Position numbers and translations under genes: made by a program. Shown in pieces: positions 12,314 through 22,805 of a DNA stretch of 64,000 nucleotides. This stretch comes from Macrocybe gigantea (Eukaryota; Basidiomycota; Agaricomycetes; Agaricales; Callistosporiaceae), in the NCBI GenBank assembly GCA_011319805.1, contig SJRY01000293.1:186001-250000 (forward strand). Reading direction: 5' to 3'. Within the stretch, counting starts at the first letter, position 1, and the number at the start of each line of letters is the position of its first letter. The notes below the pieces were generated by a model. It was not told where the DNA came from. It saw nothing but the letters and a program-made list of their open reading frames with translations, and made no database searches.

Positions 12314-12957
12314 GTTGCTGGTCCGAATGACACGGCTTCCCGACTTGGGCTTGGCTCAACTTTGTTTGGAAGTGAAGCATCGCTTGGTATCATCAACCTC
12401 CGTAAATTTGAAGCTCTTGTGGTTTTCTTCTCTATTTGCTGTCGCTCTGGTGCTTTGAAAGTGAGTCAACTATGATGCCTCCTTTGTCGGCTTCCTAACT
12501 TACGCACAGTTTTATAGTGCTGTACTTGCCTTTTTCATTCATTTCCCTCCTCTCTCACGAAATACAACGCTTTCTGAGACGATTGTTTGCCTAGATCTGT
12601 ATCATTATCGTTAAATGCCTCTCCTGCTCCTCGGTTTGCTTGAAGTTTGTTCATAGCAAATTGCGGTCCGGCGGGCCGTGTGTTCATTTCATAGTGATGC
12701 CTTGTCCCGAGTCAGCTGAACATTTCTCCAGCCACCCCACTCTACTGTCATCATTCACCGACGATTCCCAGTCGCGCATAAGCTCCTAGGCTGCCTCCGC
12801 GCTATTGCCTCCGGCCCGTGCCTTCGTTAGCATCGAGTGCGGGGTAAGGACTCACAACATATAAATCTCGGAGAAATGCATAAACCGCGCTTCGCCGAAA
12901 CGCTTTGTTGAAGACGCGCTCAACCTCCCCTCTTGTCGTCGAACGCACCTACGCAGC
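12314..12957. other. intergenic gap, promoter of the GH28 gene
   Basis: 644 bases between two same-strand genes. It is rich in pyrimidine tracts toward 12570-12760. No gene is seen. Confidence 0.4.
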
Positions 12958-14938
12958 ATGATTTTCTCCAAGCTACATTTCTTCATTTTGTCTTTTTCCC
13001 TTATTTCCATCGTGTCTGGCTTTGAAGCAGAGAAGAAAGGCGGTGTCAAGGTCAAGAGATGCACCGTCAAGCATAACAGGAACGGAGCAGACGATACGCC
13101 GCATATCTTGCGAGCGTTCGCGGATTGCGCGAGGCATTCCGTCGTCACCTTCGATAGGTTCAATTACAACGCATACACTCCCGTCACTCTGGCTGGACTC
13201 GGTCTGTGCTAGGTTTCCATCTCTCGTGTGGCACTGAACAAAGCGCAGACAATGTCCTCGTTCGCTGAACGGCAATCTGAATCTTCCTAGTGACGTGTCG
13301 CGAGTTCAGCACGAGATCAATATCACCAGTAACCAGCCCAGTGTCAGTTGAGCCTTGTATCATCTGGAGGAATGACAGCTGACCGCTCCAATAGACCTAT
13401 GCTACACCTTGGTTTTACATCCAAGGCAAAGACGTCAGCATCATCGGGTCCGACGACTTCCGGTGGGGCAGGTTCCACGGCTTCGGTCAGCAATGGTGGG
13501 ATGTTGGCAATCGGGTAAGTGCGCTCCCTGAGATAGTCGCGTGGAACTAGAAGTGTCGCGTCTTCAGGTCCTTCGACCTCAGTTGGCGACGTTCAACGTA
13601 ACGAACGGCGTGCTGCGCAATCTGAAAGTCATCAAGCCTATCGCGTGGGGATGGAATCTCCCCGGCAAGAACATCCTCGTCCAAAACCATTTTGTGGACG
13701 CAAAGCCGTACAATGGAACAAGGGATAACACCATCGTACGCCTTTCTTTGCCAATTTTTTTGCTCGTGCTACTACGAATGATCTTGTAGAGTTTCCCGTT
13801 CAATACGTATGTGCTCATGTTCACCTTGAAAACTGTTTCTTACATTCTTTCTATCGACAGCGATGGTAAACCTTTCTGAGAGCTCGGATTCCAGCCTCTC
13901 ATCCAAGTTCACAGGCTTCAATCTGTCTGGTCAGAACATTACGGTGGACGGGTAACGCCGATGACAACTTTTTCATGCTTTTCATCTGACCTCAGCGCTG
14001 TAGATATTATGGACACAACGGTGATGACTGTATATCTGTTATTAACGGTGCTCGTGACATCGTGGCGAGAACGGTTTCTGCGGGTTCTCGTCTCATGGGC
14101 TTTCCATCGGCTCTCTAGGCAGAAACGGTGCAGTCCACACCGTACAAAACGTGCTGTTTAAAAACTGGACGATGGAAGGCGCTGTCTACGGCGCTAGAGT
14201 AAGCTATGAAAAGTTTCTCTGCGTGGCTGTATGAACGATGATGATCTCGACAGTTCAAAAGCTGGACTGGTGGCCAAGGATTCGCGGACAACGTCACATG
14301 GGAGGATATTACTCTTGTCAATGTCTCCACCGGAATCTTTATCACCCAGAAGTAAGGATTTTCAGCCAGAAAAGGGTTCTGTCATTCTCATCAGTTCTGT
14401 CAAGTTACTATGATCAGGTTGGCTTGAAGATATTATTTGTCGGATTTTGCTTGATCCCGTACATAGGACAAGGCCCCCCGCCCTGATAACCCGAACAATA
14501 CAAGTACCAAGGTGTCCAATTTCAGATACAAGAACTTCAAGGGCACGCTGGGCACGAATTGGAGTATGTTTCTCTCGTTCATACTGGTGATGTCCGATGA
14601 CACTCATCCGTTCCTCAACAGCTGATGGAACATGCATAAGCAACCCGTGCTGGAACTACGTCGCAGGACTTGATGAGCCGAAATCGATAATCTTTGACCT
14701 CTATCCTGACACAGGTGCTTTCATTTTGCTGGACAGGCTAATATCGGTGCTGAAATATTTTCCCTCCCTTCTGCTAACAGCTATAAATGTTACTGTGTCC
14801 CAAATTGAGATAAGGACGAATACAAACTCGAAAGACACCAACGTCCTGTGTGACCCGACAACCTTGGCAGCTGGGGAGCAAACCACCTTGGGCTTCCGAT
14901 GTGCCAACGGACCGTTCGTTGCTACCCCCGTACCATAA
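12958..14938 (+). CDS. GH28 pectinase, exo-polygalacturonase type, secreted
   Basis: A pectin-degrading glycoside hydrolase with the GH28 beta-helix. The ATG at 12958 opens a signal peptide (FFILSFSLISIVSG). Then come ADDTPHILRAF, WFYIQGKDVSIIGSDDFRWG, GFGQQWWDVGNR, and LRNLKVIKPIAWGWNL. The catalytic residues are present: FNTDG (split by an intron near 13810-13860), GHNGDDC (about 14015), SHGLSIGS (about 14095) and GARFKSW as the R-x-K site (about 14195-14255). The C-terminus reads TLGFRCANGPFVATPVP, stop at 14938. At least eight short introns with good sites. Two positions lack a base: T run at 13261-13262 (before SLNGNLNLP) and A run near 14069-14071 (before NGFCGFSSHG). All splice sites and active-site residues are intact, so sequence error is likelier than a pseudogene. 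Confidence 0.88.
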
Positions 14939-14993
14939 CTCGGATATACCCCCGCGACTCATCAGGTAGCAATGACTTAAATTGGTGAATTTT

Positions 14994-16015
14994 TCATCCA
15001 AAGACCTGAGAAAACGTATGGAATGTGTCTTCCTTGCCTCCTTTGATGGCAAAAATGATCTCGTCAATGCATTCGTAAAATTCGCCACTTCGATCTTGCC
15101 TTCCACGTAAAACTCTTTCGAAAAGCTGTGCGACTTCTGTCGGCGGATTCCCGAACGCTCCGCAGCCGAACGCGCCGAGAACGAGCTTTCTGCAGTTATG
15201 ACTCGCAGCCACACGCATTATTCGTTTGATCTTTTCTCTCATAAGATCGCGCTGGGCGGGGACAGCATAATGACCGTGTTCGTCGATCTCTGGCCCTCGG
15301 ACCGCCGCGCAAGAGATGACGTCGACAAATCACCACTTGTGCTTAGAGTTAACCTCCAAAGAAAACAGTTTTGAGTATCTCGGATGTCGTCCTCCGTATT
15401 AACAGCAGGGCCATCGACGCGCCCTCTGAAGACGCAGACGTCTAGGGTGTATATGCAGCTGATCTCCGGGAGACGGTAAAATTCTTCATGAAGGCTCGCG
15501 TACAGAGTCGTGCGCATGCAAAGGCTTTCCTCCTGGGAAGTCGCGCCGCAGAGAAATCCACCGCCCGGACGGAGCTCCGAGGCCATGGACAATATGGCGA
15601 TCTTTTTGTGTGAGTGGCTTTGGATGATGAAGTCGTAAGCCGCTTGAAGGGTATCTTCCGCGACGACTCTTATTGCAGGGCGGCTGGTCCTGCTCCTAGT
15701 GAGGCCAGTAGTAGACGCGGATGCAGATGCATCGTGGACTGAGATAAAGTCAACATCCCTGCGACTCTTAGGCAATGCATGAACAAAGTCAGATTCGCCA
15801 GCCAGCTTGACTGCGTGGACGCCCGCTTTGGCGTGAACAGAAGACCTGAGGACGGCAGGAATCGGTTCTGACGCTGTCTTCCTTGCCAGCTTTGCTCTTT
15901 CATTCCTCGAACATGGTTGATGGACCCACAAGTGCAATGTTTGCCAAGATCGACATCTGAGGCACGTGGCGGTACCACGACAAGAACCGAGCTTGGCATG
16001 TAACGTCGGCCTCAT
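14994..16015 (-). CDS. PARG-like macro-domain protein (TIGR02452/DUF2263 type)
   Basis: The protein carries the PARG-type signature GGG-x(6-8)-QEE, seen as ELRPGGGFLCGATSQEESLC (about 15510-15590), followed by MRTTLYASL. Family members are microbial-type poly(ADP-ribose) glycohydrolases that remove ADP-ribose chains; the signature Glu pair is the catalytic site. The C-terminal half has KLVLGAFGCGAFGNPPTEVA (about 15150), the phosphate-binding loop of a macro fold. A 50-base intron at 15354-15403 joins DGPA to VNSKHKW, but then a TGA at 15330-15332 stands in frame before FVDVISCAAVRGPEI. It may be a base error, a real nonsense change or a misplaced intron. The start is uncertain: the only upstream in-frame ATG is 16015, which adds a stretch rich in Cys and Trp unlike the family, and lies 40 bases from the divergent cupredoxin start. 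It ends 55 bases from the GH28 stop. Confidence 0.75.
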
Positions 16016-16054
16016 TCGCAGCGTCTCGTTTTCGAGTTTTTCCTTCAGGTGACC

Positions 16055-16831
16055 ATGAAGTTCCTGGACCTTCCACTCGTTTGCTCTTTTTGTTTCGTTC
16101 CAGCAGTCTTTGGAGCAGAGTTCCTAGTGGGCGTTGGGAAGGACGAAACCACCGGGTATGCGTTCGCCTTAGGTCGAGCACTCGAAACGGTTACCTCATG
16201 ATTTTCTGCAGGAAGAAAGGCATTGGTTTCGACCCCTCCGTAATTACTCCCTCTGCCGGCGACACTATCGCCTGGGAGTTCCGCAGCGGACAACACAGCG
16301 TCGTTCGTGCGTGACTGGAGCGTCTGAAAATAATCTATGTATAACTGGTGTCCTCTTTCCTCAGAATCCACGTTTGATAATCCATGCACACCATTGGAAG
16401 GCGGCATCAACACCGGCGTGCAAACCGCAAGTTTATCTTAGAGGCCGTCGCTAGATTCTCGTACTCACGTTCCTCTGTGTCTCGTCTCAGGTCGCTGATA
16501 GTTTGAGCGTCGACGCTCCGGGTCTGCCTGTCATCCGCATCACCGTCAACGACACGCAGCCTCTCTGTTCTTTGACCAGGCGGGTGGCCTATGCAACAAG
16601 GGTGCTGTGCTCGCCATCAACCCGACCACCACTCAGTCCGCCGCTACCTTCAAAGAAAACGCCTCCAAGGCCCCTGCATCGCCGCCTCCTTCGTCCTCCT
16701 CGGCTTCCTCGACCGAACCCGTCCCAAGCAGCACAGAAACCAGCACAAAGTCCAATTCGGCGATCGGCATGAACCTGGCGACCAATTCGGCCATTCTCGC
16801 TCTGTCAGGAGCCGTGTTGGGCTTGCTGTGA
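16055..16831 (+). CDS. cupredoxin-like, Ser-rich, probably GPI-anchored surface protein
   Basis: The fungal extracellular serine-rich cupredoxin family: a signal peptide (FLDLPLVCSFCFVPAVFG), one plastocyanin-like domain, a Ser/Thr/Pro linker and a C-terminal hydrophobic anchor signal. The domain reads GFDPSVITPSAGDTIAWEF, then GQHSVV, FDNPCTPLEGGINTG, and after an intron PLWFFDQAGGLCNKGAVLAI. The linker (SPPPSSSSASSTEPVPSSTE) leads to NSAIGMNLATNSAILALSG and VLGLL at 16831. Copper ligands look incomplete: the usual His before the last Cys is Gly-Leu here, so copper binding is doubtful. The third intron (16427-16490) uses a GC donor (GCAAGT). One G appears to be missing at 16567, between PL and WFFDQ. 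Divergent from the PARG-like gene. Confidence 0.82.
16427..16490 (+). other. GC-AG intron in the cupredoxin-like gene
   Basis: The donor is GCAAGT after GTGCAAACC and the acceptor is CTCAG before GTCGCTGAT. Removing these 64 bases joins GVQT to VADSLSVDAPG in frame. No GT donor nearby gives the expected protein. GC-AG introns are a known minor class. Confidence 0.7.
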
Positions 16832-16959
16832 TGTTTCTTCATAGCCACATTATATTTAGGTGCTAGCCCGCTTTGGGCAGTATACCCTTGGAGACATTTG
16901 ATATGCAAATAAACGGAAAGGTCTCAAACTGCGTTTTCTACATTACACCCAGAACCCGC

Positions 16960-18166
16960 TTAGTCTCTATCTTTTGGCGCGCAACTCAATATCGGCTTCA
17001 GCTTCTCAAGGACAAGGGCCTGCCTGTTCGCATCGACGTCCCTGACCGTCTTTGCATTAAACATACTGACAGTCGCATAGCACCCTATTCGGACAACTTT
17101 GCTTTCCTGCGGCAGCTGCTTCGTCCCGCATGTCTCGACGTCCACGGTTGAGGGAATGGGCGGCGCGACGCGGGTGAGAACCCAAGAGAAATGCGCGGCG
17201 TGGGGCAGTCTTGATCGACGCGTAGTTCACGTTCAGCGCGATGCCGGCGAAAGCATGTCGTTCGACCCGCCTTCATCAGCGTCTGCAGGAAAAGCACGCT
17301 GAGTCGGCGTAGAGAACGGCGGAGCGTGAGGACTCTGACGTGGGGTCGGTCGTGAGTGTCGTGTAGGACACTTGAGCTCCAGAATCACCCGAGAACGCGA
17401 CCGCGGGCACGCCTAACAACGACGCGGCGGCGGCGGCACGTCTAGAAACCCAAAAGAGATAAATCAAGATACGATGCATCAATTGAATGTATTTCACCAC
17501 TCACACAGTCCCAGAGAATGGCAAGACTAACGGTCCCAGGTTGTCTACATCGTATATGAGGTGATGATCACATACAAATTGTCAGTAAAAATACGCACTG
17601 CTAATGTTTGGACCGGTGATTGCGATATCAGTCTCCGACCCGAACAGCTGTGGTGCCAGGTGCTGGATGCCATGCGAAACAGCATCTACTCTGCAACAGC
17701 TCGCTCAGTCCCAACCCGGAGTCCCGCCAGGGCATGACTTACGGGAATGCATTGACATAGTTGACAAACACTGTCGCTCACATCAGCCACGAAATGCGAA
17801 GAAAAAACGCGTCAATCCAATCTTACCGTCATGCGGATCATGCCAATGGCCGGAGAACCAGCAGGACACGTGTCGAATTGGCAAGGCGTAATTGTGGGGG
17901 TGGGCTCAGTCGTAGAGTTCCCCGTTCCAGACTTGTTGTAAGCCGGAGCAGAGATTAAAACCTAGACAAGACGCGGACTGCTCGTTGAGAGCAAGGCGGT
18001 GCTGACGAGTCGAGCGACGAACCTCGTGGCCAGCGGCATGCATGGCTTGGTATTGGGCACGAATTGCCGCAGTGGCCCATCCGTCATCATTGGAAATGAC
18101 GATTTTGAAGGAGCATACAGCTCGGCAAAAGGTCAACAAAGCAAGCAGTGCGGGACGGTGAAGCAT
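16960..18166 (-). CDS. SurE-type 5'/3'-nucleotidase (acid phosphatase), secreted
   Basis: SurE enzymes are metal-dependent phosphomonoesterases of nucleotides; fungal copies are often secreted. The ATG at 18164-18166 opens a signal peptide (LHRPALLALLTFCRAVCS), followed by the metal site FKIVISNDDGWATAAIR. Later exons give LISAPAYNKSGTGNSTTEPT, PCQFDTCPAGSPAIGM, FVNYVNAFPVDAVSHGIQHL, GSETDIAITGPNI, VPAVAFSGDSGAQVSYTTL and, at the end, STVDVETCGTKQLPQESKVV with ATVSMFNAKTVRDVDA. Introns of 50-60 bases have good sites. Between about 17190 and 17300 the frame slips several times; each slip is repaired by one added base (for example before LSVLFLQ, in GGSNDM, before GIALNVNY and before HAAHFSW). 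Whether these are errors or decay cannot be told from sequence alone. An alternative start lies at 18187. Confidence 0.8.
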
Positions 18167-18337
18167 TCTGGGAGAAACAGCGTGCAAGAAGTAGACTCCA
18201 TCCTTGGTGTTTTATATAAGGATCACAACCCTAAAGCATAAGTGAACTTGTTCTTTTCCAGATTAGGTGAACCGAATAGAGAAGTAGAGCAAGTGTGAAT
18301 ACAACTTGAACATGAAGCAAAAGCTGGAAACACGCGC

Positions 18338-19031
18338 TCAGGTCGCATCCATCGCGTCTTCCCCACCGACAGACGACGGCCCAGCCTGACCATCTTCTTG
18401 CTCCAAACCGTGCTCTTCCACGGCTCTTTCCTTTCCCTTTCCCTCGGACCGCGCCTTCCTCTTGCCCCCTTCTCCGCCAGCCGCAGCCCGTTTGCGCGGT
18501 GCGCGTGCTGTTCGCGGGGGCTTCATCCCTGCCAAGCGATCCACGTCACGCGCCGCGTCGTCGACGACCATCGACGATTCGTCTTCGTCCGCGTCTCTCT
18601 CCGACTCGGAGCGCTCTTTGGGCTGCAGACGCACTTCTCTGAAGCATATGCGCCGCTCCGTGTTCGCGACATGTACCACGGACTTTTTGTTCCTGTCGTT
18701 TGGATCCGTACCTCGATCATCCGTAAACAGCAGCTCTGTCCCTAGCAGGGAGTCGTGCCTGCCTTTTAATATGGTCCCCGACAACTGTAGAAACGGCGTC
18801 GGCGTATCGAGTCCCTATGTAACAAGTACGTCATGAAAAGAACAAAGCGCACGTAGCACCATAACGCACTATCAGCCGATATGTCGACGAACTGGGGACA
18901 AGAGTGGGCTCGATGCTGCCCAGGTCGAGGGTGACATAAGACACCTCTTCCTCATCTTCATAGTCTTCATCGGGGCCAAACGCGTCGACTTGCTTATAAC
19001 CAGGACAGAGCGACGAACGCGTAGAGGACAT
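18338..19031 (-). CDS. TFIIIC triple-barrel subunit (GTF3C6/tau-type)
   Basis: This fits the TFIIIC triple-barrel domain that takes part in RNA polymerase III promoter recognition. The ATG at 19029-19031 opens MSSTRSSLCPGYKQVD, an acidic stretch, then EEVSYVTLDLGSIEP and LVPSSSTYRLI. A 55-base intron (18815-18869) leads to GLDTPTPFLQLSGTILKGRH, DSLLGTELLFTDD, VVHVANTERRICFREVRLQ, all characteristic of the domain. The tail is long, charged and Arg/Lys/Ala-rich (AAAGGEGGKRKARSEGKGKE) and probably disordered, ending at 18338. The barrel half is well supported; the tail has no homologue I recognise. It lies on the same strand as the SurE gene, 170 bases upstream of its start. Confidence 0.78.
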
Positions 19032-19528
19032 GAGAACGGGTGGAAGTACGTTTGTTTAAATCATCTGATTTAGCTTCAATGAAAGGCGAACGGAGGGCAA
19101 GCAGTGTCTGATCGACTTTGTTGTTGGGAATGCAGCCCGTTGCCAAATGAAAACACCGCCACATGCACGATCACCCTGATTTTGCGGTTTCTCGTCCAAT
19201 GAAATTGCTCTTGCTCTGTAGTACAAACGGTATGTGAGAGAACTACGAAGGAACGCGCTAAACTAAGATAAGAAAGCCTCAAAAGCATAGGCCAAAGAAA
19301 GAAAAAAAAAGGCCGAAAGAAACTCCACACTGGGTGAAAAGAACGGAAAAGGACTTAAATAAGGATAACCAGAAAATCCCTGCAAGGAATTTTAGGGGAA
19401 AGAAGGAAAAGGAATGGAGGGCCGGGGGACGATTTTGAGAAGAATAAAGACAAGATGGGTATGTCAATCAAAAAAGGACTGTTCCTTCTCGTCCAGTCCC
19501 CTCCGGTTGGGTGGTCCGGAAAATGCGA
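19032..19528. other. gap upstream of the TFIIIC gene
   Basis: 497 bases between two minus-strand genes. It is purine-rich near 19280-19440 and shows no gene. Confidence 0.4.
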
Positions 19529-21693
19529 TCACGCTTGCGTGTTCTTGCCATTGGTGTTGTCACTCGTCTGACCTTTGCCTCCTACGCCTGCCTGGCCAGT
19601 TGCTGTGTTCGTGTTCGTGTTACCTTTGGTGTTCGTATCTGCGGCAGCGCCTCCTTTGGTGTTGTTATCACCATTGGCATTGGCACCAGTGTTCCCGTTG
19701 GTGTTGGTAGTGGCGCCACCCTTGGTACTGCCATTGGTGCCAGCATTGGTATTGGTGTTGCCCTTGGGAGGAACTTCAGAGGGAGTGGGCTTGGCGGAGC
19801 AGTCGCCTTGCCGGTTGCGGTGGCCGTTGCCTTGCCGGTAGCAGTAGCCTTGCCAGTAACGGTGGCCTTTCCGGTAGCAGTAGCAGTCGCGGAGACAGAG
19901 GCGCAGCCGTGCCGGTCGCGGTCGCCTTGCCGGAGACGGATGCGGATGCGGATGCACTTATAGATGCAGATGCGGATGCGGATGCGGACGCGGAGACAGC
20001 GGCACTGCTGGTCGCGGCGGCAGATGTGGCACTGACGGCGGCGCTGCTGGAAGCTTGGCCTCCGGCGCCGATCGAGCCAGGCAAAGGCTGGCCATCGTCA
20101 GTGACGGTGAACTGCAGAACAATAGTTCAGTCATCGCGTTGCAAGGAAAGTGCTAATTTGACTGACGTAAACGGCATCATCGAGAGATCCGTGCTGGGCG
20201 ATGGGAACAATGACAGGCTGATGGTTGGAGCCGGCGTTGATCGATGCGAGCCTGTAGAAACCGGCAGGAAGACCATTGGTGACATCGGCAGTCAGTTGAC
20301 CTTGGCCGTCCGCGGCCGCGTTCAGACCCTTGAAGAACGCAAATTTCTTCGGATCGGTGGGAGTGGTCTGATCGATGGCAGAGAGCTGTTCAACGACGAC
20401 GTGCGAATGGCCCTGGATCTGGCCTTGGGCATTGAGCGTCTGAGGGGCCGCAAAGTAGTTGGCCTGAGCGTTGACGAAGAAGCCGGCCTGCATGTTTTTG
20501 ATGGCCATCTTGATCGTGAATGCGGTGTTCGACTTTACGGTGCCAAAGTTCTGCGGGAACACGAATTTGGACGACGGCATGTTGTCGACCGAGGGAATGA
20601 CGCCGATCGGGGCCGGGTTGCACGAGCCGGTCGTGATCTGCTTGCCATCGGTGATGGGCAGGTTGGGAACGGTCAGGCAGAAGTTGATGAAATTGTTCGT
20701 CGACGTGAGAGACGGAACTTGGCCTTCTGCAGGAACGTCCTGGCCATCGTTGGCAAACCCTTGCGCAAGAACACGCGGGTCAAGAGCTAGAACGTATTTC
20801 GCATGTTCAGATCCTATTTTTAATTTTTAATTGCCGTACTCACTGAGGGACTTTTGGGGGTCTCCACCGGCGTTGTTATTGCCGTTGTTGTTGTTGCCCG
20901 TGTTGTTGCCCCCATTGTTGTTATTGCCCGTGTTGTTACCGGTGTTATTGTTGCCTGTGTTGTTGCCGCCGTTATTATTGTTGCCTGTGTTGTTTCCGCC
21001 AGTGTTGTTATTACCAGTGTTGTTCCCGCCGTTGTTGTTCCCAGTGTTGTTCCCGCCATTGTTATTGCCAGTGTTACCCTTGCCGGTTTAGTCTGAGATT
21101 TTGGTGAGTTGATAAATAGCGTCAGGGAGCGAGAACGCAACGTACGGAACCACTCGCGGTCGTTGTCGTTGTAGCGCCTGAGAAAAAAAGTCGGTGAGTC
21201 GCGAAGAGAGTTTTCCCCGCAGGTTTCTTACCATTGTTATTGTTGTTGCCTCCTCTGACAGAGGTCGTGGTGGCGGTCGCGCCTCTGGTCGTCGTAGCAG
21301 CATTTCCGTTATTTCCATTATTTCCTGAACACGCCCGATAAGCATCGTTCTGATAAATTAAGATCGCTGCTCACCATTATTATTTTGTCCCTGGTTGTTG
21401 TTGTTGTTGTTCCCATTCGGGTTCGTGTTCGCCTGGTTTCCATTGCCGCCGTTCACGCCAGTCTGTGTAGCACCACGAGCTGTTACGGTCACGGTGCGCA
21501 CGACGGTCCGAGTGGCAACAGTCTACAAGTTAGGGACACCTCGATCAGCGATTTAGGTTCGCCGATCTCGCGAATTGAAACTGACGTTGCATTGCTCCTG
21601 GGGTCGTCTCAATTGCGGCGCAGGAACGGCTTGCGCGGTGAAAGAAGACAAGGTGAGGGTCAAGAAGGCCACCCAAAGCGTCCGATGGAACAT
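19529..21693 (-). CDS. secreted low-complexity repeat protein with a conserved basidiomycete domain
   Basis: A start not obvious from long frames is the ATG at 21691-21693, which opens a signal peptide (HRTLWVAFLTLTLSSFTAQA). After VRTVTVTARGATQTG comes an Asn/Gly/Thr-rich repeat region (see the repeat at 20866-21088). The conserved domain then reads FDPRVLAQGFANDGQDVPA, NNFINFCLTVPN, TTGSCNPAPIGVIPS, KFVFPQNFGTVKSNTAFT, GFFVNAQANYFAAPQTLNAQ, IQGHSHVVVEQLS, GFYRLASINAGSNHQPVIVP and AQHGSLDDAVY. An intron separates this from FTVTDDGQPLPG. The tail is an Ala/Ser run, then Gly-Lys-Ala-Thr repeats, then an Asn/Thr/Gly-rich end at 19529. In public data this family is sometimes mislabelled as ribosomal protein S17; nothing ribosomal is seen. 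Frame slips occur in the repetitive tail. Likely a cell-wall or surface protein; function unknown. Confidence 0.75.
19936..19999. repeat. (GATGCG)n-type hexamer repeat coding Ser-Ala
   Basis: An imperfect six-base repeat (GATGCG and variants) on the plus strand. On the minus strand it encodes the alternating Ser-Ala run of the secreted protein. Length changes by six bases keep frame, so copy number could vary between strains. Confidence 0.8.
20866..21088. repeat. minisatellite of roughly 30 bases coding Asn/Gly/Thr
   Basis: Repeated blocks built from GTTGTT, GTTATT and CCAGTGTTG or CCCGTGTTG, about 27-33 bases per unit and seven or so units. On the minus strand they encode NNNTGNN-type repeats within the secreted protein. 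A low-complexity, probably strain-variable tract. Confidence 0.8.
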
Positions 21694-22805
21694 CTCGTGA
21701 TAAAGAAAGGTGGGTTTAACGAACTGAAATCAAAAAAAAAAAGAGCGACGACGGAAAGTGCTTTGAGGCCGATGACTTTCAAAGTTTTGACTTCTGAAAT
21801 TGGAAGAAGAAAACGACACCAGTGTCGGGCGTGCGCAGTTCTCTGGTAGTCGCACTAGGCGGCAGCCGCAAGCAAGAGCAAGGATGGACAGAGAGAAGGA
21901 AAGGAAAGGAGGGGAAAGTGGAACGGCATCAGGTTCTCTTGGCAGCTTTTAAGGACTTGAGCAATGCCCGCATGATCATCCAAGTTCTGTTCACCTATCA
22001 TCTCGGCAACTCGGCTGTAGCCAAGCGTCACCTGCTTTGCCTCTCTCATTGTCCCTTTCTCTTTGACATTCTTTTCCATCTGCCATTGCTGTCTTTGCTG
22101 ACTCCTTTTTCTGCCTGTTATCGTCGTTTGTTCTTTGCGTCGCGGACGGACTCCCCACTCGCTGTATGGGCACTTCAGGCCGTGGGCGGGAACAAATCAC
22201 GGTGTCTGACAGATCAGTCGAAAGGCATTGCCAACGTCTCTGATCTCTTCCATCATGTCTGCATTCTCGTATCCAGGCATACTTATGACTTGTGCCACGA
22301 AATAAATGCCTCCTTGGCTGCTGTTCCGGACCCCCCCATGCTCTTCTTCCTTCGAGCATTTCATCCCACTGTACATCACATGCCAGCCATCGGATTCGTT
22401 CGGCCTCCCAGGCTCTGCTTGATGTTTTCTCTCATACTTGTTCGCCTTGTAATTTATTTATGGCGGTCGCAGCGGTCACGCTCAGGCACCGAAAGCATGC
22501 TCGATGGGGCCAACCGTAAACGAATGGCGATGCTTACATGTGCTTGTTGCTGAGGGCAAACAGGTTCCTCCAGTAACCTCGCCCCGTTGTTGTAACCAAT
22601 TATCTCGAGGACGGCCCGCAAGTGGATTCATATCAGATATCCATCTGTCATTCCCATGGTAGGGTGTACATGCTGAGTCAGACACAGAACAGTCTACATT
22701 CGCATTAGTGAATAAAGAGCTCTCAAGTACAACATCTCTAGGAACATGCGCATTCCTCCCAAGACCCAGGCATAAGCCGAAATCTGTTGCGCCGCGGATA
22801 TCGTC
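21694..22805. other. gap between the secreted-protein gene start and the kelch gene end
   Basis: 1.1 kb. A 243-codon open frame on the plus strand (21822-22553) exists, but it is Cys/Leu/His-rich, lacks recognisable motifs and covers the presumed promoter of the secreted-protein gene. No gene is called. Confidence 0.45.

Noticed and set aside
21822..22553. A 243-codon plus-strand open frame
   Set aside because: It has no recognisable motif, odd composition (Leu, His, Cys, Arg) and covers the upstream region of the secreted-protein gene. Likely chance.
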